Positions 11,929 through 25,041 are shown, counted from the first letter of the stretch. The stretch is DNA of 64,000 nt from Macrobrachium rosenbergii (GCF_040412425.1 NC_089756.1:7786226-7850225); one strand, 5' to 3'. Program-made: numbers and translations. Notes: generated by a model from the sequence alone, not told the origin.

Positions 11929-13131
11929 TCAGGCTGGTTCAAGTCCCAGCAATCTTCTGGAACTTCTCCCTGTGCTGTCATTTATATCATGGCTGTCCTG
12001 GTTTCCATTCTCTTGAGAGTTGTTAATCTCCTCCTGTCGGTTTGATATCCTGATCTGATGGTCAGTGGTATTAAACCTTGTGGTATGTGAGTAGTCACCA
12101 TCGGTCTGTTGGGCAGGAGACCTAACCTCCAGGTCAGAAGGGTCGATCTTAGCTTCTTTTAATATTAAAGATCGGCTTATGGGATCTTCTGAGGTAAATC
12201 TTTTGTTTCCTTCTATCACTTTAATCTGTCTGATGAGTGCCCCTTCCACTACCCTCCTATGACTGATGTTATTGCTTTTGTATATAAGCCTACTGTTTTT
12301 AAAATCCATCCTATGGTCCTTTTCCCAACAATGCCTAGCTATAGCACTCCCCTGTGAGTTGAGTTGTACTGCCCTCCTGTGTTCTTGGATTCTAGTCCTT
12401 ATTCCCCTACCTGTTTCACCCACAGTTTGTCTCACAATTGTTGCAATTAATTATGTATACTCCCCCTACATCATCTGCATTACTATCTTCTCCTTCCAAT
12501 TTATTTTTACATACTTTGTTTTTTACGGTGTTGTCAAAGGTATACACAAATTTATATTTAATTTCTTTCATTTTTTATGTAATCTGTTTCATTTTAGGCA
12601 TATAAGGGAGGGAAACTATTTTCTTGTTTTCTGTATTCCATCTCTCTGCATTTTCCCTGTAAAAAATCCTCCTAGCTTTGTTGAGTGCCCTTTTTCTGAA
12701 CCATTCCGGGCATACTAATGTATCAAAGCTTTTATCAATGTAATTTATTTCTCTATCTATCTTACAAGGGTCACACGTTCTCATTGCCCTGAGAAATAAA
12801 CCTGTTAGAACACCCATTTTTATATCATGACTGTGAAGAGAGAAGAAATGAATATACGAGTTTGTGTGTGTGGGCTTTCTATATGTGCTGAATTCATATC
12901 CTATTTCTTTCCTTTCTATCAAGATGTCTAAAAAGGACAGTTTAATATCGTTACTTTTTTCTAGAGTGAATTGGATATTGTTATCAAAACTATTGAGTTC
13001 TTCTAGAAAAGTTTCTATTTCACTTTCATCACCCTGCAGAATGGTAAAAATATCATCCAAATATCTCCACCAACCTTTCTGTTTCAAGTTAGGGACATTA
13101 ATATTAGGAACTAGAGTAGTCTCAAAATATT

Positions 13132-13217
<86 letters not shown>

Positions 13218-13942
13218 CAAGTATTGGTGATAATGAGGACTCCATACCTACTCCATATTTCTGTTTGTATACTTGTCCCTCAAACGTAAAATAAGTATCA
13301 CTAACACATAATTTGATCAACTCCAGGAAGACACTTATTGTTTGGATTGAAAATGCCCTCATTATGCTTAGTTTGTAAAAATTCTAAAACTTTATCTAAG
13401 GGGACATTCGTAAATAAAGCTACTACTTCAAAACTAACCATATGTCCCTTTATATTCTTGTTCTTAACTTTCTCTATGAAATCTACTGAATGTTTAACAT
13501 GTGATTCTGAAAATTTACCAAAGTATATTCCTAGTTCTCCAGCTAACCACACAGCTAGGTTTTTGTTGGGAGATTTCATACTAGAAACAATAGGGCGTAG
13601 TGGGCAGCCATCCTTGTGTATTTTGGGGCTGCCATATATGTATGCAAGTTCAGATAGTTTACTTGAGAATAATTTATTGCATAGTGTGTCCTTCCCATTA
13701 CCTAGTTTACTGATTATTTTCTTCACATTCTGGTTGAAGGTATTCTGAAGCTTTTGGACTGTGGGAGGATTCTCTATTTTAGCGTAGGTAGTTTCATCAT
13801 CTAGTAGCCTGTACATTTTTTCCCTATATTCTGAACTATTCATGATAACAATGCTACCCCCTTGGTCAGCTTTCATAATTCTGATATCTTTGTAACTTTG
13901 TAACAAGTTATACACAAGAATCTTGTGGGTTTCCCTTTCCAT
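11929..13942 (-). pseudogene. PLE-2 RT/GIY-YIG protein, broken
   Basis: From 13942: MKADQGGSIVIMN, YIYGSPKIHKDGCPLRPIVS, SHVKHSVDFIEKV, MVSFEVVALFTNVPLDKV (first catalytic Asp replaced by Glu in FEV). After a frameshift near 13330: [20 protein letters not shown] and [13 protein letters not shown]. The coding frame is then interrupted by (TA)n and resumes as [19 protein letters not shown] (YxDD), LSFLDILIERK. TAA ends this part at 12575, but the same frame continues KYKFVYTFDNTV and GGVYIINCNNC. A one-base shift precedes VGETGRGIRTRIQEHR (YIG half). The ORF ends at 11929 after a polar, non-conserved tail. Confidence 0.9.
13134..13215. repeat. (TA)n expansion inside PLE-2 RT
   Basis: A pure TA tract of about 82 bases placed exactly between SPILA and MEYFE, where the intact family (see PLE-1) has only the codons Asn-Ile-Tyr. 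ATATAT of those codons is the likely seed. Confidence 0.95.
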
Positions 13943-13944
13943 TA

Positions 13945-13968
13945 TTATTATTATTATGAATTGTCATA

Positions 13969-14041
<73 letters not shown>

Positions 14042-14290
14042 TATGGAACAAGCCCGCCATAGGAGCCATTGACTTAAATTCCAGCTTCCAAAGAATATAG
14101 TGTCTATTATAAGGAAGTAACAGAAGGTTTAACAATATTGGCGTTGTTAATTCCTGGATCCTGAATAGTGCAATGAAGGTTTCTGAGTCAGGCAAAAGAT
14201 CAAAACTCGTTGAGACAATTTTAACTTTCCTTCCACTCTCATCATGATGGCTTTTTCTGTTCAAATCCTTCAACTTGAGAAATGATGACC
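13945..14290 (+). repeat. (ATT)n-tailed dispersed repeat, copy A
   Basis: (TTA)n at 13970-14042, followed by GGAACAAGCCCGCCATAGG, GCCATTGACTTAAATTC and CTTCCAAAGAATATAG. The same order occurs at 15950 and 34062. The trinucleotide tract with a fixed flank looks like the tail of a retroposon read from its 3' end. Confidence 0.8.
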
Positions 14291-14329
14291 TTTATCAAAA
14301 TTTTTAAAAAATAAATTATGATCTTTAAA

Positions 14330-14700
14330 TTTTCTTACAAAATATATCTATGGCAGAAATCTCACAACTCACTTAGATTCGTATGTTTACCCACGTCGCC
14401 TCCAACTGATCACCACCGTCCTAACTGACAGAGTAACGTCATATTTCGATCAGGAGACTGATGTCGTTGTTGCATATATCAAGCCCTTTGAAGCCCACGC
14501 CCCCAGAGGGACAATGCAGTTATTCCTGATCTCGGAGACAAACGAAGTTTCCCCCAAAGCTGTCTCGTCAGGTTAAAGCTAAACTTCCATCCACAACTTG
14601 GATCAACTTGGGTCGAACTTAACAGATTCCGTCCGCGAAACCTCAACTAGTTCAGCTCTGAAAACTCATCAGTATTGTTGTGTTCTTTCTCGCGCGGTGC
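14330..14700 (+). repeat. Dispersed repeat R1, copy 1
   Basis: Shares an ordered set of blocks with 27610-27960: GCCTCCAACT, GTAACATCATAT-type, TGTTGTTGCAT, ACAATGCAGTTAT, GAGACA, GTTTCCCCCAAAGCTGTCTC, ACTTGGGTCGAACTT. Diverged, same orientation. No protein is encoded. Confidence 0.72.
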
Positions 14701-14779
14701 TGAATAATTCTGCTGTATGATATTCTTCAGTATTCTTCACTATTGACTCTTCTAAATGTCCAAAGCCGCAAGTGAAGGA

Positions 14780-15085
14780 ATGAAATGGAATATAAGATTT
14801 AGGCCAAAGGCCAAGCACTGGGACCTATGTCATTGAGAGGAAATTGAGAGTTAAAGGTTTGGAAGGTGTAACAGGAGGAAAACCTCGCAGTTGCACTATG
14901 AATCAACTGTTAGGAGAGGGTGGAAAGCAAGATAGAAGAAAAGAGAATATGAATGGAGGTACAGTAAAAGGAACGAAAGGAGTTGCAGCTATGGGCCGCA
15001 AGGTTGTTGCAAAGAGCCTTAAGTAATGCCTGCAGTGAACCGCTTGAAGTGCACTGACTGCAATAACCCCCTACGAGAGGTTATT
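14780..15085 (+). repeat. Dispersed repeat R2 (SINE-like), copy 1
   Basis: About 300 bases, from ATGGAATATAAGATTTAGGC to GCAATAACCCCCTACGAG, with AACAGGAGGAAAACCTCGCA and AACTGTTAGGAGAGGGTGGA inside. A second copy is at 26786-27097. I recognise this as a frequent decapod repeat from memory only. The ORFs within it are not conserved between copies, so they are not genes. Confidence 0.8.
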
Positions 15086-15600
15086 GCCGTCCTACGAGGA
15101 AGTAAAGGAATGGATGATATTCTGAATTTTGCTTTCATTGACGATAAGAAAAAGAACAGTACTGAGGTAGGTCACAATGGCACCAACTCACTGTCATATA
15201 AACATGATATTTATGACAATTTTACTAGGAAAGAAATACTATGACAATGTACACAACTAATGTTATAACGTCACGAAGATCACGGGACTAAGTGTAGTGC
15301 AAAAGCCACATTAATATAACAACAGGTATCGGTACCTGGCGTTTTCGTGCATTTAATCTACACTTCTTCAAGGTACTGAACCCTGAAAGCGATAGGGACT
15401 GGTGCCTTTCGTTATTTCCTTCTGGCTCTCGCAATACATAACTAAACTGAACTAATATATGAAAATACTGCAATAGGAATATACCAAACTAAATCAAATA
15501 AAAACAACAAAGGTGTTTGTACTTAAAGCCAAATTACATTACAATGGAAACCATCAAACAAGGTAACAGTCAGTCGCAATACCTTCTCCTTGACCTACTT
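15086..15600. other. Unassigned segment with ribozyme-like remnant
   Basis: No gene. The only structured part is the hammerhead-like fold at 15332-15376 listed separately, probably the remains of a PLE pseudo-LTR. Confidence 0.5.
15332..15376 (-). ncRNA. Orphan hammerhead-like fold
   Basis: Minus strand: GTACC and GGTAC make a perfect five-pair stem I. The core is TTGAAGA (CUGANGA with C3 to U). GTGT and GCAC form stem II around a 9-base loop. GAAAACGCCA follows, one A longer than the PLE-3 form and with U16.1 to C. No PLE coding sequence is adjacent, so this would be a solo pseudo-LTR remnant. Confidence 0.42.
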
Positions 15601-15601
<1 letters not shown>

Positions 15602-15654
<53 letters not shown>

Positions 15655-15880
15655 AGGAAAGAGGAAGAACTACCTCACCATCTCCTTTATAACCTTCTAA
15701 TTATCCCCCCGATGGGGAAGCACAACCCCTCCTTTGCGCCATCAACGAGGGAGAGCGCTGCGCAGAAATTGGATCAGCAAACATCCATTGCCCGGCAAAG
15801 TGGATTACCGTCTCCAGCATCCATCTACGGAGATCTAAACGACGAGTTTCCCAGTGAGTGTAATGTGCATGTTATTGTCT
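15602..15880 (+). repeat. (CT)n plus dispersed repeat R3, copy 1
   Basis: (CT)n at 15602-15653 followed by blocks shared with 28680-28935: CTCCTTTATA-type, GATGGGG, CAACGAGGGAGAGCG, CAGCAAACATCCATTGCC, CAAAGTGGATTAC, CCAGCATCCA. Non-coding. Confidence 0.75.
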
Positions 15881-15944
15881 ACGATGCATATATTTCCACT
15901 CCAAATAACTACTTTATTATTCCGTGGCCGTCCAAGGCTCTTGG

Positions 15945-15949
15945 ACTGA

Positions 15950-16018
<69 letters not shown>

Positions 16019-16150
16019 TAGATGATGAACCCTATTCATATGGAAGAAGCCCACCACAGGGGCCATCGACTTGAAATTAAAGTTTCCAAAGTATACGGTA
16101 GTTCATTTGAAAGAAGTAAGAGAAGGTAATGGAAAATACAGAAAGAGGAG
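15945..16150 (+). repeat. (ATT)n-tailed dispersed repeat, copy B
   Basis: (TTA)n at 15950-16018, then GATGATGAACCCTATTCATA, TGGAAGAAGCCCACCACAGG, GGCCATCGACTTGAAATTAA and TTTCCAAAGTATACGG. Best-preserved of three copies. Confidence 0.82.
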
Positions 16151-17160
16151 ATGAGTTATTATGTAAACATAAATGAACAAATTGATAAATAATAAACAAA
16201 TAAATAAAAATAAAAGTAAACTATTCAAATACAAGTTGAATTATACTTGGGTACTAATGCACTGCATCTTCCCTTGAACTTCTGAAGTTCAAGCGTTGAG
16301 CTGAATTTACTTCCAGTCTTTTTCGAACGATGTAGTCTTGCTTCTTCGAGTCTCTCAGTTTGTGTTTGTTGGCACCGATAAAAGTTAGCACCATCCTTAG
16401 CTTGATATATACATTAATTTATAAAGGACGAAATGAGAGATACGACGCTATACAGGTATACCACAGTTATGGAAAATACTAGACAATAAATCGCAACAGC
16501 AAAAACTTGATGTTGACAAAGTCTCTTATTAAACATGACCCTCAGTATACACATATGAATGTTTATGATTATTGCATGTGTAATGGCCTCGTCAGTTAAG
16601 AGACCAGCTGGTTCAAAAATAAAAACATGAAATTGGGCTGGAATGACTGACGGAAGGTGAGACTAACAAAGGAGGAGGACTGAAAAAACTATCAAAATAC
16701 CTTAGTACTAATTTATTATATATACTAATTTATTATATATAGAAACTTACATTTTTACAAGTGAGTTCAGGTTCTAAGTGGCGAAAACACACGAAATGAT
16801 CTTTCACACAAATAACAACATTTAAAACAAGTAAATGATTCAAACAATTTAAATAAATCAATAGAAAAACCTATCACACGAAATCATAACACAATAATAT
16901 CAGAGCCATACACTGCTCGACACCACAATTATATTAATGTAATGAAAAATCATAATCAACACTACAATTAGGCAATCATACAGACAGCATAAACAATAAC
17001 AATAATAACACAAATAGGCATCATAATAAATCATAAATAATAAAGCAGCAACATAAATATTGTTACCAGAGCCATACATTGCTCAACACCACAATTATAA
17101 TAATTTAATGAAAAATCTTAATTAACACCAAAGTAGAACACAGAATAAACAGACAAATCA
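16151..17160. other. AT-rich non-coding segment with a 166-bp spaced duplication
   Basis: No gene. CAGAGCCATACACTGCTC at 16901 and CAGAGCCATACATTGCTC at 17067 start two copies of a roughly 65-base block (CACCACAATTATA, AATGAAAAATC) 166 bases apart. A shorter duplication, ACTAATTTATTATATAT, lies at about 16708-16741. Confidence 0.7.
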
Positions 17161-17184
17161 AGCCGTCGAAGTGACCATTTCCCA

Positions 17185-17489
17185 CAGACTGCTGCTAGCA
17201 ATGAAGAAGCCATTACACACAGAGACAAAGAGGTCCTCATCCTCCCGTCAAAGTCAAACAGGTACCACAGAACCAACAATGCTGCTACCAATGAAGAAGC
17301 CATTACACACACACGCAGACAAAGAGGTCCTCATGCTCCCGTCGAAGCCAAACAGGTATCATAGAGTCGTCCATGTTGCTGCCAATGAAGAAGCCATTAC
17401 ACATGCAGAGAGATGGAGAGGTTCTCATCCTCCCGTCAGTGTCAAACAGGTACCACAGAACCGTCCATTCTGCTACCAAAGAAAGAGCC

Positions 17490-17540
<51 letters not shown>

Positions 17541-18335
17541 CGAAGAGGTCCTCATCCTCCCGTTGAAGTCAAACAGGTACCACAGACCTGTCCATGCTGT
17601 TACCAATGAAGAAGCCATTACGCACACAGAGAGGCTGAGAGGCCCTCATCCTCCCGTCGAAGTCAAAAAGGTACCATAGACCCGTCCATGCTGCTGCCAA
17701 TGAAGAAGCCATTACACACACACACACACACAGACGAAGAGGTCCTCATCCTCCCGTCGAAGTCAAACAGGTACCATAGACCCGTCCATGCTACTACCGA
17801 TGAAGAAGCCATTACACACAGAGAGACGGAGAGGTCCTCATCCTCCCGTCGAAGTCAAACAGGTACCACAGAACCACCCATGCTGTTACCGATGAAGAAG
17901 CCATTACACATGCAGAGAGACGGAGAGGTCCTCATCCTCCTGTCGAAGTCAAACAGGTAACACAGACCCGTCCATGCTGCTACCAATAAAGAAGCCATTA
18001 CACACACACACAGACAAAGAGGTTGAAGTCAAACAGGTATCAAAGACCCTTACTTGCTGCTACCAATGAAGAAGCCATTACACACACACACAGACAGAGG
18101 GGTCCTCATCCTGCTGTTGAAGTCAAACAGGCACCACAGATCCGTCCATGCCGCTACCAACGAAGAAGCCATCATCACACACACACACACACACATAGAC
18201 GAAGAGGTCCTCATCCTCCTGTCAAAGTCAAACAGTTACCACAGACCTGTCCATGCTGCTACCAATGAAGAAGCTAAAAAATACAGATGGAGAGGTCCTC
18301 ATCCTCCTGCTGAAGTCACCAGGTACCTCACACCT
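17185..18335 (+). repeat. Minisatellite of about 100 bp with embedded (CA)n, 12 copies
   Basis: Constant words AATGAAGAAGCCATTACACA, GAGGTCCTCATCCTCCCGTC, GAAGTCAAACAGGTACCACA and CCGTCCATGCTGCTACC recur 12 times with spacing of roughly 80-125 bases. The spacing varies mainly because each copy has its own (CA)n, largest at 17493-17538. Reading frames are kept open across several copies but change frame between copies, so no protein is supported. Confidence 0.93.
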
Positions 18336-18339
18336 GTCA

Positions 18340-18710
18340 CCCAACAAAGTGACTTCCATGCCGCAATTCAAACATGCTGCTGCTGCCTTCCTTGCTGTGT
18401 GTTGCCCAGAACCACTGTGAAGCTACCCAAACCACCTGACTGACGCTGTCAGTCACATCGTGACAGGCATCAACTCGCCACCTCAAAGAAAAACACTAGA
18501 GTGCAGGAGAAACATGGGAACAATCGTAATAAGATTGTTCCAACAAAATAATGACTAAACCTAACACATATTATTTCAATTTTTTTTTGGGGGGAGGGCA
18601 TGGTTTTATTGTCATTTAGATAGAGATCACCCCCACCCTGGACTCCCCCCTCCCCGATAATGTGTGACCCCCTATTCTGCATTCAACATGACTTCATCAC
18701 TGTCCATCGT
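18340..18710. other. Unassigned segment
   Basis: No gene or repeat recognised. It contains a short T/G run (TTTTTTTTGGGGGGAGGG) near 18578-18598. Confidence 0.4.
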
Positions 18711-18711
18711 T

Positions 18712-19110
18712 TTAGCTTTCTGTAAAAGAAAACTACTGAGATGGCTATTTGTATGTCTGTCTGCACTTTTTTCTGTCAGCCATCAGATCTTAAAAACAAC
18801 TACGGATTTTAGAGGGCTGCAGATTGCTGTTGATCATCCACCCTGCAATCATGAAACGACCAAATTGCAGCCCTCTAGCCTCAGTAGTTTTTATTTTATT
18901 TAAGGTTAAAGATATCCACGATCATGTGTATGGCATCGCTATGGGTGCAAACAACACAGGCCACCGCCGGGCCGTGGCTGAAAGTTACATGGGCCACGGA
19001 TGAGTTTCATGGGCCGTGGCTGAGACTCTCATACAGCATTATGCTCTGTACAGAAAACTCGATTGGGCCGAGGAAATTTCGGCGTATTTTTTACATTTTA
19101 TTTAGTCTCT
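18712..19110 (+). repeat. Dispersed decapod-type repeat with internal palindromes
   Basis: Begins TTTTAGCTTTCTGTAAAAG and ends near CAGAAAACTCGATTGGGCC and TTCGGCGTATTTTTTAC. The inner palindrome has AGAGGGCTGCAGATTG facing CAAATTGCAGCCCTCTAG around a small GATCATCCACCCTGC loop region. Further GGGCCGTGGCTGA and GGCCACGGATGAG words repeat at 18970-19020. I recall this as a very common repeat in shrimp and crab sequence. Whether it is a MITE or a SINE I cannot say. Confidence 0.65.
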
Positions 19111-19139
19111 CCACTCCGACGGTCTTGAAATGACAATTA

Positions 19140-19699
<560 letters not shown>

Positions 19700-19701
<2 letters not shown>

Positions 19702-20676
19702 CACGATGCGTACCAAGTACCTGGTTATTACACAACTAATCACAGAGTTAAAAAATTTATCTCACTTCAGCCAGATACCTAAACTCTCATAACAATAAAA
19801 ATTTACGACTGAGTACTCTAAAGGTAACAGTGATCCCTTAAAAAGCTCACTAATCAATCAAACCAAGTTCATCAAAATAAGTGTAAGTATCAACATTTAA
19901 ACAAGAAATATGCATCACTCCATCAAACAACTTTAACTATTTCCCTGGTCTTAACTCACTTCAGCAAAACTAAAGGAACAAAACATGTTTATCACTTTGC
20001 CTTATGCACACAATTAATGCTATTCACTGGCGGGCAATAAATGAAAAACTATTTTTAAAAATTTTACATACAAAAATTTAGTTTTAAATTCAAAATTTAT
20101 AACTAGAATTCACAATCTGAAAAATTTACTATTACTTGAAAACAACACAAAATTTAATTAAATCTTGAAATAAATTATTAAACAAAACTAAATTACAAAA
20201 ACTTTAATTTATCAAGAAGTTAAATTAATCAAGCAAAATTTAAACTATCAAGAATTACTCAAGATTTGAAAAGAAAATCTTAATAAATGAAATTAAATCA
20301 AGTATGCAATGTTAAATTACCAAGAAATATTTAAAATGCTAAGTCAATAAATGTTAAATCAACAATATATAAAATGTGAAAAATCAAGAGATTGCAAACA
20401 CAAGAAAACACAAAAATACACAAAAGATTTATTAATAATATTTTCACTACGGCAAAATTTCCCTGCTATACCTTATTATACCATGGTAATAATGAGTAAA
20501 ATTCACTTTGCCTTACACAAGCTTGTGAAAACCTTTCCAAAATCGTAATGCAGCTGCTTTAAATTCACAAAACACATTTTTTTTAAGGGGCCATTATAGT
20601 TTTTCTATATTCAGATCTCAAAAACTAACACTAACATCAGTGACCACAAATATTTTACATTAAAATTTCTCTCTTT

Positions 20677-20678
<2 letters not shown>
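19700..20678. other. Strongly A+T-rich non-coding segment
   Basis: No gene. From about 20020 to 20350 words such as AAATTTA, AATTAAAT and CAAGAA recur irregularly, a low-complexity pattern without a clear period. Confidence 0.5.

Positions 20679-20750
<72 letters not shown>
20679..20750. repeat. (GA)n microsatellite
   Basis: About 70 bases of GA. Confidence 0.95.
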
Positions 20751-20752
<2 letters not shown>

Positions 20753-21284
20753 CACCACTAATGGTCTCTGAAATCAAAATAACAAATTTTAGGATGCCAG
20801 TAGGAAATGAAACAAAAAGATGACATCATTAAGGCATTTTGGGAACAAGATACGAGAGAAGGTTCTAGAAAGGGAAGGTGATGTCACTTCCAGCAAAATG
20901 CTTTGAATGCAATCAGGACAATACATGATCAGAGCAATGCAGTCTTAAACATGACGCAAGTGACATATGCTTCAGTGTAACACTAGTTCATATTTCTCAA
21001 AAGGTATACATTTTTACAAGAAAATTGTGTCGGATGCCATCAGAACAATATATGTGACATGGCGAAGTCATTTGTCTTCTTCTTGTATGGGACAAAGCTT
21101 TTACAGAAACCTTAACACGATCAAAAACACACTGCAACTGGCTAATTATGACTGGAATGTTTTAAAAACAAAACGAAAAACCTGAGTTGGTTTCCAGAAC
21201 GTAGTAGCAATTTTTATCTCGACTTGTCAGCGCTTTATCTTTTGCGATGACAACTGAAGTGAAACAGGCATTATATACTATGTT
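20751..21284. other. Unassigned segment
   Basis: No gene. GGATGCCAGTAGGAAATGA (20793) and CGGATGCCATCAGAACAATA (21030) are weakly alike but no repeat unit is clear. Confidence 0.4.
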
Positions 21285-22135
<851 letters not shown>

Positions 22136-22352
22136 TATTAGGTGTCATATATATGACATCATATTGTTGGTATATGATGATATATATATAATATATATAT
22201 ATATATATACTGATCTTTTTGTGCTCTGTTACACAGAGCGATCTACCTGTCACATAAATGTCATGACAATTACACACGGTATCTTGTAAACCCGGCTTCT
22301 TCCCACACACACACACTTTTGGATATATATATATTTTGTTGTTATATATATA

Positions 22353-22384
<32 letters not shown>

Positions 22385-22445
22385 GGCGGATATATATATA
22401 TACTCATTTGAACATATAATATAGGTTATACCATGATTTTTATAT

Positions 22446-22543
<98 letters not shown>

Positions 22544-22560
22544 GTGTGTCTTAGGTTTCA
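22136..22560. repeat. Interrupted (TA)n and (TG)n tracts
   Basis: Short TA tracts (22175-22210, 22322-22384, 22440-22508) separated by 30-100 unique bases, ending in (TG)n 22507-22540. Confidence 0.9.
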
Positions 22561-22794
22561 TTATATATTAAAACATTGGAAATAAAAAACAGGATCATGA
22601 GAGGAGAACTTTTCCCAAATTTATGAAAAATGCAAGACTGCATCATTCACGAGTCTGAATATTTTTAGTTTCCCCTTTTTTATGAAAGGCAATATCATGA
22701 AACATTACCAGACGTTCGTTGTTGGGAATAAATAATACTTTGGATAAGAGCATTTACTACAGTGTCTTCCTTTAACCTTACATCCCGGAGTCAA

Positions 22795-23010
22795 GAGAAA
22801 CAAAACACTCTCGGGAGCTTTGCTTTGAAAAGAACCCACAAAGACACCGCCCGGTTTTCCTTCAGAAAGAGATGTGCACGAAAATAACAAAGAAAAGGGG
22901 AAATGAAAAACAAACTGCAGGAGACAGGAAAGAAATAATGGCGTCTTTTTTTTTTTTTAAACAATACGTCCCCTCTAAAGCAACAGAAAGGTATTTTTCC
23001 CCTGGTACGT
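22795..23010 (+). repeat. Dispersed or paralogous block R4, copy 1
   Basis: Shares TTTGCTTTGAAAAGAACC-type, CGGTTTTCC, CACGAAAATAAC and, strongest, AATACGTCCCCTCTAAAGCA with 29700-29930. Its right part is also the left arm of the inverted repeat described next. Confidence 0.7.
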
Positions 23011-23047
23011 GAAACAACAGTTATATGATGCATTAATGCATACAGGC

Positions 23048-23370
<323 letters not shown>

Positions 23371-23374
<4 letters not shown>

Positions 23375-23600
23375 TTCTGACACACATGGGGATCGAACCC
23401 AGGTCTTTTAATTGAAAGGCAAGGGCGTTGCCCACTAGACCATACAGGTCATAAAAGAAGTTGGAAACTGAGGGCAACTGCACCCAAGGAATTACCTGGG
23501 CAAGATAACTGCTTGCATACCAGCGTGTTTTCCCCAACTTCCCGACTCAGCAATGACCCAACTGACAGCATCTCATTCGAATTATCCCTTCTGAGTGAAT
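23371..23600 (-). mobile_element. tRNA-derived SINE, family 1, copy 4
   Basis: Minus strand: TCACTCAGAAGGGATAATTC start, GTGCAGTTGCCCTCAG, A-box-like TATGGTCTAGTGGGCAACG, B box GGTTCGATCC, end GTGTCAGAAATTTT at (TA)n. Meets copy 5 at a hairpin centre near 23601-23611. Confidence 0.82.
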
Positions 23601-23611
23601 AAGACAGAAAT

Positions 23612-23859
23612 AATCACTCAGAGGGGATAATTCGAATGAAATGCTGTCAATTGGGTCATTGGGGAAAACACGCAGGTATGCAAGCAGTTAGTTTGCCCAG
23701 GTAATTCCTTGGGTGCAGTTGCCCTCAGGTTCGAACTTCTTCTATGACTTGTATGGCCTACTGGGCAGCGCCCTTGCCTGTCAATTGAAAGACCTGGGTT
23801 CGATCCTGATGTGAGTCAGAAATTTATTTCTGTTCCACACGTGATAGTGTGTTGATTAT

Positions 23860-23862
<3 letters not shown>
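23612..23862 (+). mobile_element. tRNA-derived SINE, family 1, copy 5
   Basis: Plus strand from TCACTCAGAGGGGATAATTC through GTGCAGTTGCCCTCAGG, TATGGCCTACTGGGCAGCG, CCTTGCCTGTCAATTGAAAG and B box GGTTCGATCC to GTGTGTTGATTATG and (TA)n. About 250 bases, the longest copy, so it best shows the 5' end of the family. A segment after GGGTCATT (CTGAGTCGGGAAGTT in copies 1 and 4) is deleted here. Confidence 0.83.
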
Positions 23863-23923
<61 letters not shown>

Positions 23924-24053
23924 CCTGTATGCTAATGCATTGTATAACTGTTGTTTCACGCAACATGGGGAAAAATACATTTCTGCTGCCTTAGAAGGGG
24001 ACGTATTGTTTTAAAAAAGACGCCATTATTCCTTTCCTGTCTCCTGCAGTTTG

Positions 24054-24139
<86 letters not shown>
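23863..24139. repeat. (TA)n microsatellites
   Basis: TA tracts at about 23863-23918 (SINE tail) and 24058-24139, flanking the right arm of the inverted repeat. Confidence 0.95.
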
Positions 24140-24142
<3 letters not shown>

Positions 24143-24177
24143 TTTATCACATACACAATTGCTCTGTGCATTAGTAG

Positions 24178-24446
<269 letters not shown>

Positions 24447-24599
24447 CTTTGGGGCAAAGTTTTTCTTGTGTGCAGATTTCGTTGGATTCGATGGCTTTTT
24501 GGTTGCTGATCAATTTTTATTAGTTTCACAATACTTACTAAATCTTCTACGTTATTCCAAATGTAGTTGATGGATACAGAAACTCTGTTTCATTTCCTG

Positions 24600-24653
24600 G
24601 GAACACATCACACAGCTGTTCCGTCACTTATCGTGACCTCTTCAAAGTGTTCC
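24600..24653 (-). ncRNA. Hammerhead-like fold in PLE-4 tail
   Basis: Minus strand: GGAACAC pairs perfectly with GTGTTCC (seven pairs, stem I). TTGAAGA fits CUGANGA apart from C3 to U, preceded by one extra T. GTCAC-GATAA-GTGAC is a perfect five-pair stem II. GGAACAGCTGT supplies GAA and the palindrome ACAGCTGT for stem III. Five more bases (GTGAT) lie before the 3' strand of stem I. Stems I and II are perfect, but the joining regions are irregular. Confidence 0.45.
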
Positions 24654-25039
24654 ACATTATCTGTTGTTGTTTTTGATTAAGCTGGCCTTATGCTAGCACG
24701 GACTCTTGCTCGTTGAGCAGCCCGTAAAATATTATCTTTGCGTTCTCTTGTTTTATTACATGATGCGGAAGGAATTGTAGGGTCCATAAACATTAACAAT
24801 ATAATAAAATACAATAAAATAAAGAACAAAAATTATTTTAACGGAATTTTAGTTGTACAAAAATAACACACTACAATAAAATTTACAAGAACCAAAATTT
24901 TTTTGGGTGAATTACAATGGAAACAAAAACCACGTGTTCTGGTTGTTTGGCAGCATACGAAAATATAAATAGGGGTGCGGGGATACGGATTACGGGGAAA
25001 GGATGAAGGGTAAGGGACTGGTGAGGAGGGGAGGGGAGG

Positions 25040-25041
<2 letters not shown>

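Larger units (their letters stand above)
11876..13942 (-). mobile_element. Penelope-like element PLE-2
   Basis: The longest PLE of the window: about 2 kb on the minus strand from an (ATT)n tract at 13942 down to a hammerhead-like fold at 11876-11921. It holds RT fingers, palm and thumb segments and the complete GIY-YIG domain with a long C-terminal tail. The RT is split by a (TA)n expansion at 13134-13215. The far N-terminus normal for PLEs is absent. Confidence 0.9.

Noticed and set aside
12266..12718. 150-codon plus-strand hydrophobic frame
   Set aside because: Antisense shadow of the PLE-2 RT and GIY-YIG region.
17185..18335. Repetitive protein gene in the 100-bp minisatellite
   Set aside because: The frame shifts between units because (CA)n lengths vary. 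No start context or known repeat protein.
24679..24789. Short 36-codon basic ORF as a real gene
   Set aside because: Good ATG and stop but no family, no second copy to test, and a length easily reached by chance. Mentioned only under PLE-4.
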